This document shows positions 6,786-12,738 of a stretch of 12,738 nt of DNA, piece by piece. A model generated the notes under the pieces. The model did not search any database. It had not been told where the DNA came from and saw only the letters and a list, made by a program, of their open reading frames with translations. The stretch lies in assembly GCA_902783535.1 (NCBI GenBank), contig CACZRJ010000008.1, positions 1-12,738 on the forward strand, written 5' to 3'. The DNA is from an uncultured Ruminococcus sp. (GTDB lineage: Bacteria > Bacillota > Clostridia > Oscillospirales > CAG-382). The first letter of the stretch is position 1. Every line of letters starts with the position of its first letter. Position numbers and translations under genes: made by a program.

Positions 6786-7697
6786 ATGAAAGCATTAAAA
6801 ACCATCATCGTTCTGGCTTTGAGCCTTGCCCTGATCTCCGCCGTCGCGGCATGCAATGCCAACCCGGACAGCGCGAAATCCGCGGCATACAACAAGATCA
6901 TCGAAGAACTCAAGTTTGACGACACCGGCCTTCCGGAACTCACCGTCGCCACTTCCCCGGACTTCGCTCCCATGGAATTCGTCGACCTTGCCAGAAGCGG
7001 AGCCGATCAGTATGTCGGGTTTGACCTGATCCTCGCGAAATACATCGCGAAAGAACTCAACATGAAACTGGTGATCAAGCCGATGTCGTTCGACGCCGTG
7101 CAGGCCGCCATCGAAACAGGCAACGCCGACCTCGGCCTCTCCGGCTTCAGCTGGACGGCGAGCCGTGCGGAAAACTACTTCATCACCGACTGGTATGAAG
7201 CCGGCAAGAATGAAACCGAGCAGGTCACGATCACTCTCGCGGCCAACAAGGACAAATACAAGACGGCCGCAGACTACAGCGGTGTGAAGGTCGGCGCCCA
7301 GGGCGCCTCCCTCCAGAAGATCCTTGTCGAAGAGCAGCTTCCCGACGCCCAGATCGAACTCTATGAGAATCTGAACGACGCCTGCACCGCCCTTCTCACC
7401 GGAAAGATCGAAGCGCTCGCAGTCGCGTTCGGTAACGGCGAATCGCTGATCTCCGCCAACGGCGACAAGATCGTATTCACGGGGTTTGAGTTTGAAGTCG
7501 ACGATCTTTACAAGAACAACGTGATCCTTCTGAACAAGAACGCGACGGAACTCGGCGCGAAAGTCAACACGGTCCTGGCGAAGGCGAAGGCAGCGGGCGT
7601 CTACGACAAATGGTATGAGGCCTGCCAGCTCCTCGCGGAGATCAAGACCATCGACGAACTCGGATACGACGACGCCGGAAACAAGATCAAGGAATAG
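6786..7697 (+). CDS. Amino-acid ABC transporter, substrate-binding lipoprotein
   Basis: A 303-residue solute-binding protein of the SBP_bac_3 family (polar or basic amino acids), the extracellular receptor of the importer encoded by the next two genes. The signal peptide ends in the lipobox VAAC, with Cys23 lipidated, as usual for Gram-positive binding proteins. ELTVATSPDFAPMEFVD and YVGFDLILAKYIAKELNMKL are the characteristic family segments, followed by FDAVQAAIETGNADLGLSGF and TASRAENYFIT. YSGVKVGAQGASLQKILVEE opens the second lobe. The ATG at 6786 has AGGAG (6774-6778) seven bases upstream. It is first in the operon and separated from the permease by a 149-bp gap with a large hairpin. The ligand cannot be read from sequence; the adjacent argR suggests arginine, ornithine or a related compound. 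Confidence 0.92.
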   Translation: MKALKTIIVLALSLALISAVAACNANPDSAKSAAYNKIIEELKFDDTGLPELTVATSPDFAPMEFVDLARSGADQYVGFDLILAKYIAKELNMKLVIKPMSFDAVQAAIETGNADLGLSGFSWTASRAENYFITDWYEAGKNETEQVTITLAANKDKYKTAADYSGVKVGAQGASLQKILVEEQLPDAQIELYENLNDACTALLTGKIEALAVAFGNGESLISANGDKIVFTGFEFEVDDLYKNNVILLNKNATELGAKVNTVLAKAKAAGVYDKWYEACQLLAEIKTIDELGYDDAGNKIKE

Positions 7698-7752
7698 GAC
7701 CTGATCGCGCCGTCCCGGCGCGTCGGGAACCTGCTGTAACGTGAATCCATCG

Positions 7753-7814
7753 GAAAACCGCGGCTGCCCGGAGAAATCCGCGCTCCGTCAGGAGCGGAAA
7801 GCAGCGCGGTTTTC
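7753..7814 (+). promoter_or_regulatory. Large stem-loop between binding-protein and permease genes
   Basis: An outer stem pairs GAAAACCGCGGCTGC (7753-7767) with GCAGCGCGGTTTTC (7801-7814), with one unpaired C. Inside it, GCTCC (7782-7786) pairs with GGAGC (7791-7795) around the loop GTCA, and flanking TCCG/CGGA bases can extend this. The only T-run is the TTTT within the stem, so termination would be partial at best. In binding-protein transporter operons such structures commonly keep the receptor mRNA more abundant than the permease mRNA, by stabilising the upstream 3' end or by partial termination. No promoter is evident in the gap. Confidence 0.7.
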
Positions 7815-7846
7815 TGAAAGCCTTTACCGCCTGAACGGAGGCAAAT

Positions 7847-8536
7847 ATGACCTTTACCGAAATCCTCACGAACATGTGGGACATTTTCATCAAGTACTAT
7901 ATCGGCGCGGGAATGCTGTGGAGCGGCATCGGATATACGCTTCTGCTGTCGGCGATCACCGTGTTTTTCGGAACGATCCTCGGCTCGCTGATGGCGATCG
8001 GAAAGCGCAGCAGGTTCAAGCCGCTCGTTTTCGTCATCACGGCTTTTGTGGAAGTTCTGCGCGGAACGCCCGCCCTGCTGCAGCTCTACGTCGCGTATTT
8101 CATCATCCCGATGATCCTGAAGGTACCGGGCCTGTCTCCGTTCACCAGCGTGGCGATCGCGATGTCGCTCAATTCGGCGGCATACGTGTCCGAGATCATC
8201 CGGTCCGGCATACAGGCGGTCGACAAGGGTCAGACGGAAGCCGCGCGCGCCCTCGGTCTCACCGGAAGGACCGCCATGCTGAAAATCGTTCTTCCGCAGG
8301 CCGTGAGGAACATCCTTCCGGCGCTTGGAAACGAGTTCATCACCGTGATCAAGGAGACCGCGCTCGCTTCGACGTTTTTCGTCGGCGACCTCATGACCAC
8401 CTACAAAGTCATCAACGGCTTCACCTATCAGACGATCCCGATCCTTTTCGACCTCGCGATCTTCTATTTCGTGCTGACGTTCAGCCTTTCGAAGCTGCTC
8501 GGACTGCTGGAGAGGAGGATGAAGAAACGTGCTTGA
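7847..8536 (+). CDS. Amino-acid ABC transporter permease (HisM/GlnP type)
   Basis: A 229-residue inner-membrane permease, the usual length for single-domain His/Glu/Gln/Arg-type permeases, with about five hydrophobic segments. Family marks are GIGYTLLLSAITVFFGTILG (first helix), VEVLRGTPALLQLYV, SLNSAAYVSEIIRSGI, and the cytoplasmic EAA loop EAARALGLTGRTAMLKIVLP, which docks on the ATPase. NILPALGNEFITVIKETALA follows. Only one permease gene is present, so the channel is probably a homodimer. The ATG at 7847 has GGAGG (7837-7841) five bases upstream. The 3' end overlaps the ATPase start by 8 nt, indicating translational coupling. Confidence 0.95.
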   Translation: MTFTEILTNMWDIFIKYYIGAGMLWSGIGYTLLLSAITVFFGTILGSLMAIGKRSRFKPLVFVITAFVEVLRGTPALLQLYVAYFIIPMILKVPGLSPFTSVAIAMSLNSAAYVSEIIRSGIQAVDKGQTEAARALGLTGRTAMLKIVLPQAVRNILPALGNEFITVIKETALASTFFVGDLMTTYKVINGFTYQTIPILFDLAIFYFVLTFSLSKLLGLLERRMKKRA

Positions 8537-9455
8537 AGTCAAAAACATCTACAAGAATTTCGGTTCGCTGAAGGTCCTCCGCGGCGTCTCGACGCACGTG
8601 GACAAAGGCGAAGTCATATCCATCATCGGCGTTTCGGGCTCCGGAAAATCCACGCTTCTCCGGTGCATGAACCTTCTCGAGCAGCCGACCTTCGGCGAGG
8701 TCTGGATCGAAGGCAGGCTCATGACGCCGGTCGACCCGTATCTTCACAAGGAGATCATCGAGTCGTCCGACACTTTCGCCTCGCTCGTTTCGTCCGGAAT
8801 GAGCCCGTCCGACGCCGTCCAGAAAATCAAAAAGGAAGACCTTCTGAAAGAGAAGCATTCGCGCGAAGGCGCCGCTTACAGGAAACTCATGAAGGAATTC
8901 TTTGAGAAAAACCGCATCGACGTCAACGAAGGCCGCCGGAAAATGAGCATGGTCTTTCAGCAGTTCAATCTGTTCAACAACAAGAGCGTCCTGGAAAACA
9001 TCACGCTCGCGCCGCTGGAGACCGCGAAATACAATCACGCGAAAAACATGAAGGAGATCCGCGAAAGCGTTACGGAACGCGCGATGTCTCTTCTGAAGAG
9101 GATCGGACTCGAGGACAAGGCGCACGCCTACCCCTCCACGCTTTCCGGCGGGCAGAAGCAGAGGATCGCCATCATCCGCTCCCTCGCCATGAACCCGGAC
9201 GTCATGCTTTTCGACGAGCCCACGTCGGCGCTGGATCCGGAAATGATCGGCGAAGTGCTCGACCTGATGAAGGAACTGGCCGACGCCGGCATGACGATGG
9301 TGATCGTGACGCACGAGATGGGATTCGCGCGCGAGGTCTCCGACCGGGTGCTGTTCGTCGATGAAGGATACATCAAAGAAGAAGGCACGCCGGACCAGAT
9401 CTTCCGCGACCCGAAAAACCCGCGGCTTCAGGACTTTCTCAGCAAGGTCCTGTAA
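8529..9455 (+). CDS. Amino-acid ABC transporter ATPase with a ~60-residue insertion
   Basis: A 308-residue cytoplasmic ATPase that powers the importer. It carries Walker A GVSGSGKST (34-42), Q-loop Gln144 in MVFQQFNLF, signature LSGGQ (205-209), Walker B VMLFDE (225-230), D-loop SALD, and the switch His262 in VTHEMGFA. GlnQ/HisP-type proteins are about 240-260 residues. The surplus lies in one place, about residues 70-130, between the antiparallel beta strands and the Q-loop; it is rich in Lys and Glu and looks helical. The likely start is GTG at 8529, giving MLEVKNIYKNFG, with AGGAGG (8513-8518) ten bases upstream and an 8-nt overlap with the permease. Frame and codon use stay normal through the insertion, so it is a true part of the gene rather than an assembly artefact. 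Confidence 0.94.
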   Translation: MLEVKNIYKNFGSLKVLRGVSTHVDKGEVISIIGVSGSGKSTLLRCMNLLEQPTFGEVWIEGRLMTPVDPYLHKEIIESSDTFASLVSSGMSPSDAVQKIKKEDLLKEKHSREGAAYRKLMKEFFEKNRIDVNEGRRKMSMVFQQFNLFNNKSVLENITLAPLETAKYNHAKNMKEIRESVTERAMSLLKRIGLEDKAHAYPSTLSGGQKQRIAIIRSLAMNPDVMLFDEPTSALDPEMIGEVLDLMKELADAGMTMVIVTHEMGFAREVSDRVLFVDEGYIKEEGTPDQIFRDPKNPRLQDFLSKVL

Positions 9456-9485
9456 CCGTCTTGACGAGCATATCCGGAGGCAATC

Positions 9486-10937
9486 ATGTCCATTCGCGAC
9501 TGTCATCTGAAAGAAATCGATCTGAAAGAAAATAAAATCATCGAGATTTCGCATAAAATATGGGAATACGCCGAGCTTTCCCTCAAGGAGTTCCGCTCTT
9601 CCGCGCTGCTCGTCGAAAAGCTTGAGGAAGCAGGATTCAAGATCCGGAAGGGCTATTCCGGGATCCCGACCGCTTTTTCCGGCGCTTTCTCGTACGGTAC
9701 CGGAAAGCCGGTCATCGGGATCCTTGGCGAGTTCGACGCGCTTTCGGGTCTTTCCCAGAAGGCAGGCACGGCCGTAAAGGAAGAACTCGTGAAAAACGGG
9801 TCCGGGCACGGATGCGGACACAACATGCTCGGCGCAGCCTCCTTCGGCGCCGCGCTCGGAGTGAAGAAATACCTCGAGGAGACGCATACCGACGGGACCG
9901 TCGTCTTTTACGGATGCCCGGGCGAGGAAGGCGGCGCGTCGAAAGCGTTCATGGCGCGCGACGGCGTCTGGGACGAACTGGACGCTGCGCTGACGTGGCA
10001 CCCCGGGAGGACGAACGAGATCACGACCGGAACGAACAACTCGTGCGTGCAGGTCCTGTACGAATTCACGGGCGTCGCCTCGCACGCCGCCGGCAACCCG
10101 GAAGAAGGACGCTCTGCGCTGGACGCGGTCGAACTCATGAACGTCGGCGTCAATTATCTCCGGGAGCACATGAAGCCGGACTGTCGGATTCACTACGCGA
10201 TGGTCGACGGCGGCGGTCTTTCCCCGAACGTCGTCCAGCCGCACGCTTCCGTTCTGTATATGATCCGCGCGTGCAAAGTCCGCGACACGCTCGCACTTCA
10301 GAAGCGGGTCGACGCCTGCGCGGAAGGCGCGTCTCTGATGACCGGAACGTCTCTGCGGAAGATTTTCGTCGACGGCACTTCGAACGCCCTTCCGAATACG
10401 ACGCTCGAACGCGTCCTCTACCAAAGTCTGACGAAGATCCCCCTTCCGTCCTATTCCGACGCGGAACTGAACTATCTGAAAGAACTTGACGGCACCTGTC
10501 CGAACACCGGGGAGATCCCCGGCCACGGCGCAAAATACGACCCGGCCATCCGGGAACAGACCCGGATCCTGTCGGAAAGCGGAACGAAATCCGTCAACGA
10601 CTTCGTCATGCCGTTCTACAGCGGAAACGAGTTCTCACCCGGATCTTCCGACGTCGGCGACGTGAGCCGCAGAACGCCCACAGCCGAGTTCACGGCGGTG
10701 ACATTCCCCGCCCACGCACCGGGTCACTCCTGGCAGAACGTCTCCGCGGGAGCGTCCTCCGTCGGAGACAAGGGGACCGTGTTTGCGGCGAAAGTCCTCG
10801 CGGACGCGGCTGTCACTCTGTTCAGTTCGCCGTCCGTCCTCGGGGAGGCGAAAGCCGAGTTTGACAGACGCATGAAATGCGAGGATCCCCAAAGCCCGAT
10901 CCCGGACGGCGCCGTTCCATACGTCATCGGGGAATGA
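9486..10937 (+). CDS. M20-family amidohydrolase, AbgB-like
   Basis: A 483-residue zinc-dependent amidohydrolase. Length and motifs match the AbgB (p-aminobenzoyl-glutamate hydrolase subunit B) branch of peptidase family M20. Metal and catalytic positions visible are GEFDAL (81-86), SGHGCGHN (106-113) with His108, Cys110 and His112, PGEEGG (145-150) with the Glu pair, WHPG (171-174), GVASHAAGNP (196-205) with His200 of the lid domain, SSDVGDVS (387-394) and PGHSWQ (412-417). No signal peptide, so cytoplasmic. Related enzymes cleave p-aminobenzoyl-glutamate or dipeptides of beta-alanine with basic amino acids. No abgA or abgT partner is present; instead it follows an amino-acid importer by 30 bp and precedes argR, suggesting it cleaves an imported amide or peptide. 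The ATG at 9486 has GGAGG (9476-9480). The exact substrate is unknown. Confidence 0.9.
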   Translation: MSIRDCHLKEIDLKENKIIEISHKIWEYAELSLKEFRSSALLVEKLEEAGFKIRKGYSGIPTAFSGAFSYGTGKPVIGILGEFDALSGLSQKAGTAVKEELVKNGSGHGCGHNMLGAASFGAALGVKKYLEETHTDGTVVFYGCPGEEGGASKAFMARDGVWDELDAALTWHPGRTNEITTGTNNSCVQVLYEFTGVASHAAGNPEEGRSALDAVELMNVGVNYLREHMKPDCRIHYAMVDGGGLSPNVVQPHASVLYMIRACKVRDTLALQKRVDACAEGASLMTGTSLRKIFVDGTSNALPNTTLERVLYQSLTKIPLPSYSDAELNYLKELDGTCPNTGEIPGHGAKYDPAIREQTRILSESGTKSVNDFVMPFYSGNEFSPGSSDVGDVSRRTPTAEFTAVTFPAHAPGHSWQNVSAGASSVGDKGTVFAAKVLADAAVTLFSSPSVLGEAKAEFDRRMKCEDPQSPIPDGAVPYVIGE

Positions 10938-11013
10938 ACGCGTCCGGCGGGCCTGTTGTCAGCATCGAAAAAAACCGGCGTCAAAGCCGGAATCACACAT
11001 AAGGAGACAACCC

Positions 11014-11508
11014 ATGGCGAAGAAAGCATACGCAGGCAATGAAAAGAATATCCGCGCGAAAAGGTTTGAAGAAATCAGGCGGCTGATCGCGGAAGAGGAG
11101 ATCGAAAACCAGCAGGATCTTCTGAAGCGTCTGAACGAAGAAGGCTACGGCGTCACGCAGGGCACCGTTTCAAGGGACATCCGCGACCTCAAACTCGTCC
11201 GTGTCGCTCTTCCGGGCGGAGGTCACCGCTATCGGGAAGCAAACGCGTTCGACGACGAGCATCTCTCCGACCGGTTCAAAAGCATCTTCAAAAACGCCGT
11301 GACGTCCATTGATTCGGCGATCAACCAGGTCGTGATCAAGACCTACAGCGGCATGGCGGGAGCGGTCTGCGCGTCCATGGACTCGCTGAAATGGGACGGA
11401 CTGCTCGGAACGATCGCCGGAGACGACACCATTCTCGTCGTCATGCGCACCGAAAGCCATGCGCTTTCCCTCGCCCGGGTCCTCGCGGCGGTCAAAAACG
11501 AAAAATGA
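11014..11508 (+). CDS. argR: Arginine repressor ArgR/AhrC
   Basis: A 164-residue arginine-responsive regulator, slightly longer than the usual ~150 because of an N-terminal extension (MAKKAYAGNEKN). The winged-helix DNA-binding domain holds NQQDLLKRLNEEGYGVTQ and GTVSRDIRDLKLVRV, closely matching the AhrC recognition helix region. The C-terminal domain that forms the hexamer and binds arginine contains YSGMAGAVCASMDSL and GTIAGDDTILVV, with the paired Asp residues that hold L-arginine. The ATG at 11014 has AAGGAG (11001-11006) seven bases upstream. It lies 76 bp after the amidohydrolase stop; I see no convincing promoter in that gap, so it is probably co-transcribed with the transporter genes. 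Whether this is the genome's only ArgR is unknown. Confidence 0.95.
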   Translation: MAKKAYAGNEKNIRAKRFEEIRRLIAEEEIENQQDLLKRLNEEGYGVTQGTVSRDIRDLKLVRVALPGGGHRYREANAFDDEHLSDRFKSIFKNAVTSIDSAINQVVIKTYSGMAGAVCASMDSLKWDGLLGTIAGDDTILVVMRTESHALSLARVLAAVKNEK

Positions 11509-11587
11509 CTTCGTCCGGAGAAGACGAAGATCAGCAGATCACATACAGCGCGCAGCCGGTGAAATGGTCATTCCGCCGGCTTTTTTT
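11509..11587 (+). terminator. Terminator of the transport-argR operon
   Basis: AGCCGG (11554-11559) pairs with CCGGCT (11576-11581) around a 16-nt loop, followed by an unbroken T-run to 11587. A 7-bp hairpin, CTTCGTC (11509-11515) with GACGAAG (11523-11529), lies directly after the argR stop codon and may add stability to the transcript end. The stretch reads as an intrinsic terminator on the plus strand. Confidence 0.85.
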
Positions 11588-11591
11588 CTGT

Positions 11592-11634
11592 GAAAAAACA
11601 AATGACCCGTGACTTCATTCCGGTCAGGGGTCAT
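11592..11634 (-). terminator. Terminator of the YgjV-gene transcript
   Basis: On the minus strand ATGACCC (11634-11628) pairs with GGGTCAT (11608-11602), and an inner TGAC/GTCA stem extends it. TTGTTTTTTC follows (11601-11592). It lies about 20 bp after the YgjV-family stop codon and faces the argR terminator, so the two convergent transcripts each end at their own signal. Confidence 0.85.
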
Positions 11635-11653
11635 CCGTTCAACGGTGCAAGAA

Positions 11654-12238
11654 TCACACGCCGCCGTCGGTCTGTTCGCCGTCTTTGCCGCAGTTGTCCG
11701 CGTTGTCTCCGTCTCCGGCACGGCGTCTGTCCGGCTTTTTCAGAATGTCGTACCGGATGATGGCCGAGAGCAGCGATGTCGTCGTCAGGATCTCCCCGAT
11801 CAGCGCTGGAATGCTGCCTGTCAGGATGGCGTAGACCATCCAGAGCGGCGACGTCGGAAACATGCAGATGCGGAACCATTTTTCCTTTTTCACATTGTAC
11901 GCCAGAGTATGGACCAGCATGGCCAGTAGCGGAAACAGAGACGGAAATCCCTGCCATGTCAGGATGCCCGCGACGAGGATCACCGCCGCGTATACGCATG
12001 TGAAAAGAACGTTTTTGAACCAGGGCCTGTTTTCGAAATAATAGAGGACCGTCTTGGTGAGCGCGATCAGGTTCATAATAGCGCCGGTGTACCCGCCGAG
12101 CAGGAAGAAATGGACCGTAAAGATGGAGATCGAAAGGATCTGAAGCAGAACGATCTGTTTTTTTCGCGGCATCTGATAGGACAGGAAAAGAACGCCCGTC
12201 CCGATATAGCCGATGATCTTCGCAGCGATTTCCATCAT
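11654..12238 (-). CDS. YgjV-family inner-membrane protein
   Basis: A 194-residue polytopic membrane protein resembling the YgjV family, which has no assigned function. It opens with AAKIIGYIGTGVLFLSYQMP, then the typical QIVLLQILSISIFTVHFFLL, and LGGYTGAIMNLIALTKTVLY, features I associate with this family. About five to six hydrophobic segments are visible. WMVYAILTGSIPALIGEILT lies near the end, followed by a hydrophilic Asp/Gly-rich tail of about 28 residues (PDRRRAGDGDNADNCG onward), probably cytoplasmic. The ATG at 12238 follows a GGAGG ribosome site (12246-12250) seven bases upstream; a second ATG comes directly after it. It is the last gene of a minus-strand group and ends at its own terminator. 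No functional link to its neighbours is evident. Confidence 0.82.
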   Translation of the reverse strand: MMEIAAKIIGYIGTGVLFLSYQMPRKKQIVLLQILSISIFTVHFFLLGGYTGAIMNLIALTKTVLYYFENRPWFKNVLFTCVYAAVILVAGILTWQGFPSLFPLLAMLVHTLAYNVKKEKWFRICMFPTSPLWMVYAILTGSIPALIGEILTTTSLLSAIIRYDILKKPDRRRAGDGDNADNCGKDGEQTDGGV

Positions 12239-12258
12239 TCAACCCGCCTCCTGCGGTC

Positions 12259-12522
12259 TCATTCCCTCAGCTTCCGGCGCTGTCCGCGGAAGAACGCATC
12301 GCCTCTTCCTTGAACCGGCGGTTGTTCTCCTGCAGTTCGCCGAACGTGACCGGCGCGGAAGATCAGGTCCCCCGCGATATAGACGTCGTCGTTTTCCCCG
12401 ACGCGTCCGTTCCACGCCGAGATCATGTACTCGTCCATTTCGGAAGCGTCCCCGAAAGGACGTCCGCACAGACGGATGATATTCCCGTGTCCGAAATGGT
12501 TGTCGGCTGTGAAGAAGACCAA
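12259..12522 (-). pseudogene. Truncated, frameshifted metallophosphoesterase remnant
   Basis: The first 57 residues are a clear calcineurin-like phosphoesterase N-terminus: FFTADNHFGHGNIIRLCGRP with Asp7 and His9 as first metal ligands, AWNGRVGENDDVYIAGDLIF with Gly51-Asp52. The family then needs a GNHD motif and a GHxH motif, over about 160-180 residues. Here both are missing: the open frame runs on for 30 Arg/Gly-rich residues with poor codon use and stops at 12259. The likely start is TTG at 12522, with AAGGAG about eight bases upstream; no ATG fits. It lies 27 bp after the ABC exporter stop. Loss of two metal-binding motifs makes phosphatase activity very unlikely. A single-base sequencing error alone would not restore the domain. 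Confidence 0.8.
12267..12350 (-). other. Coding-like 27-codon tail in another frame, after the phosphoesterase break
   Basis: One base out of frame from the phosphoesterase remnant, codons from 12350 to the TGA at 12269-12267 read VTFGELQENNRRFKEEAM and then RSSADSAGS. About 22 of 27 codons end in G or C, like real genes here, unlike the overlapping open frame. An in-frame TGA lies a few codons upstream and there is no start codon, so this is not an independent gene. It looks like the surviving 3' end of a gene joined to the phosphoesterase start by a deletion. I do not recognise the tail. Confidence 0.5.
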
Positions 12523-12549
12523 TGTTCCGGCTCCTTTCCGTTTCCTCCG

Positions 12550-12738
12550 TCAGGCCGGGGAACCGCTTGCCAGCGGAGCGGGCGGCTGCTTTCCGAGCAG
12601 CTGTTCCTTGTGATACTGCAGCTGGTAAAGGCTGTAGTAGGCGCCTTTCTTCTCCAGCAGTTCGAAATGGCTTCCCTCTTCGAGGAGCTCCCCGTGGGAA
12701 ATGACGATGATCTTGTCCGCGTGCTGCACGGTGGACAG
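12550..12738 (-). CDS. ABC exporter ATPase, C-terminal end only
   Basis: Only the last 62 codons are in the window. LSTVQHADKIIVISHGELLE matches the segment after the Walker B/H-loop region of exporter-type ABC proteins (TVxxADxIxVLxxGxIxE), and EEGSHFELLEKKGAYYSLYQ is the usual ExGxHxELLxxxGxYxxLY end. A Pro/Ala-rich tail (QPPAPLASGSPA) closes it. The full protein would be a fused membrane-plus-ATPase half-transporter of the MsbA/LmrA type, but substrate and partner cannot be judged. It leads the minus-strand group with the phosphoesterase remnant and the YgjV-family gene. Confidence 0.9.
   Translation of the reverse strand: MSTVQHADKIIVISHGELLEEGSHFELLEKKGAYYSLYQLQYHKEQLLGKQPPAPLASGSPA

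Noticed and set aside
8481..10526. A 681-codon open frame on the minus strand across the ATPase and amidohydrolase genes
   Set aside because: It spans two well-identified sense genes and has no domain pattern; it is a codon-bias shadow.
10956..10984. Possible separate argR promoter starting at TTGTCA (10956-10961)
   Set aside because: No acceptable -10 hexamer lies 16-18 bp downstream; the stretch is GC-rich.
10974..10990. Hairpin CCGGC/GCCGG before argR, considered as a terminator separating it from the amidohydrolase
   Set aside because: On the plus strand no T-tract follows it. On the minus strand a T-run would follow, but no minus-strand transcript is expected to reach it.
1..12738. CRISPR arrays, transposases, phage genes, tRNA or rRNA genes, toxin-antitoxin or defence modules
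   Set aside because: No regularly spaced repeats, terminal inverted repeats, RNA-gene signatures or matching protein motifs were seen on either strand.

Overview
The window looks like chromosomal DNA from a GC-rich Firmicute, probably a gut-type clostridium. The evidence is near-consensus sigma-A promoters, strong GGAGG ribosome binding sites, intrinsic terminators with T-tracts, lipoprotein lipoboxes, an ArgR/AhrC-type repressor and BspA-type leucine-rich repeats. Coding DNA is GC-rich with a strong G/C preference at third codon positions, while promoter regions are sharply AT-rich. There are no tRNA or rRNA genes, CRISPR arrays, transposases or phage genes. The exact taxon cannot be given from sequence alone.

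Left part (1-1392): homoserine dehydrogenase (minus strand, 3' end outside the window) is transcribed divergently from the next operon. Two sigma-A promoters, both with 17-bp spacers, stand back to back in the gap.

Surface operon (1393-6472, plus strand): three tightly spaced genes followed by a strong terminator. They are an AlgI/DltB-type MBOAT membrane O-acyltransferase, a membrane-anchored SGNH/DltD-AlgJ-like protein with a C-terminal BspA-type LRR region, and a 725-residue lipoprotein with Ig-like domains and a transglutaminase-like Cys-His-Asp domain. The first two fit a pair that acylates a cell-envelope polymer. The third gene and the LRR fusion are unusual additions, making this the best candidate for an undescribed system.

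Transport operon (6590-11590, plus strand): an AT-rich control region, then an amino-acid ABC importer (lipoprotein binding protein, permease, ATPase with a ~60-residue insertion), an AbgB-like M20 amidohydrolase and ArgR, closed by a terminator. ARG-box-like dyads just upstream of the promoter suggest that ArgR controls its own operon, which would then handle arginine, ornithine or related peptides or conjugates. The substrate is inferred.

Right part (11590-12738, minus strand): the end of an ABC exporter ATPase, a truncated and frameshifted metallophosphoesterase remnant, and a YgjV-family membrane protein with its own terminator, which converges with that of argR.
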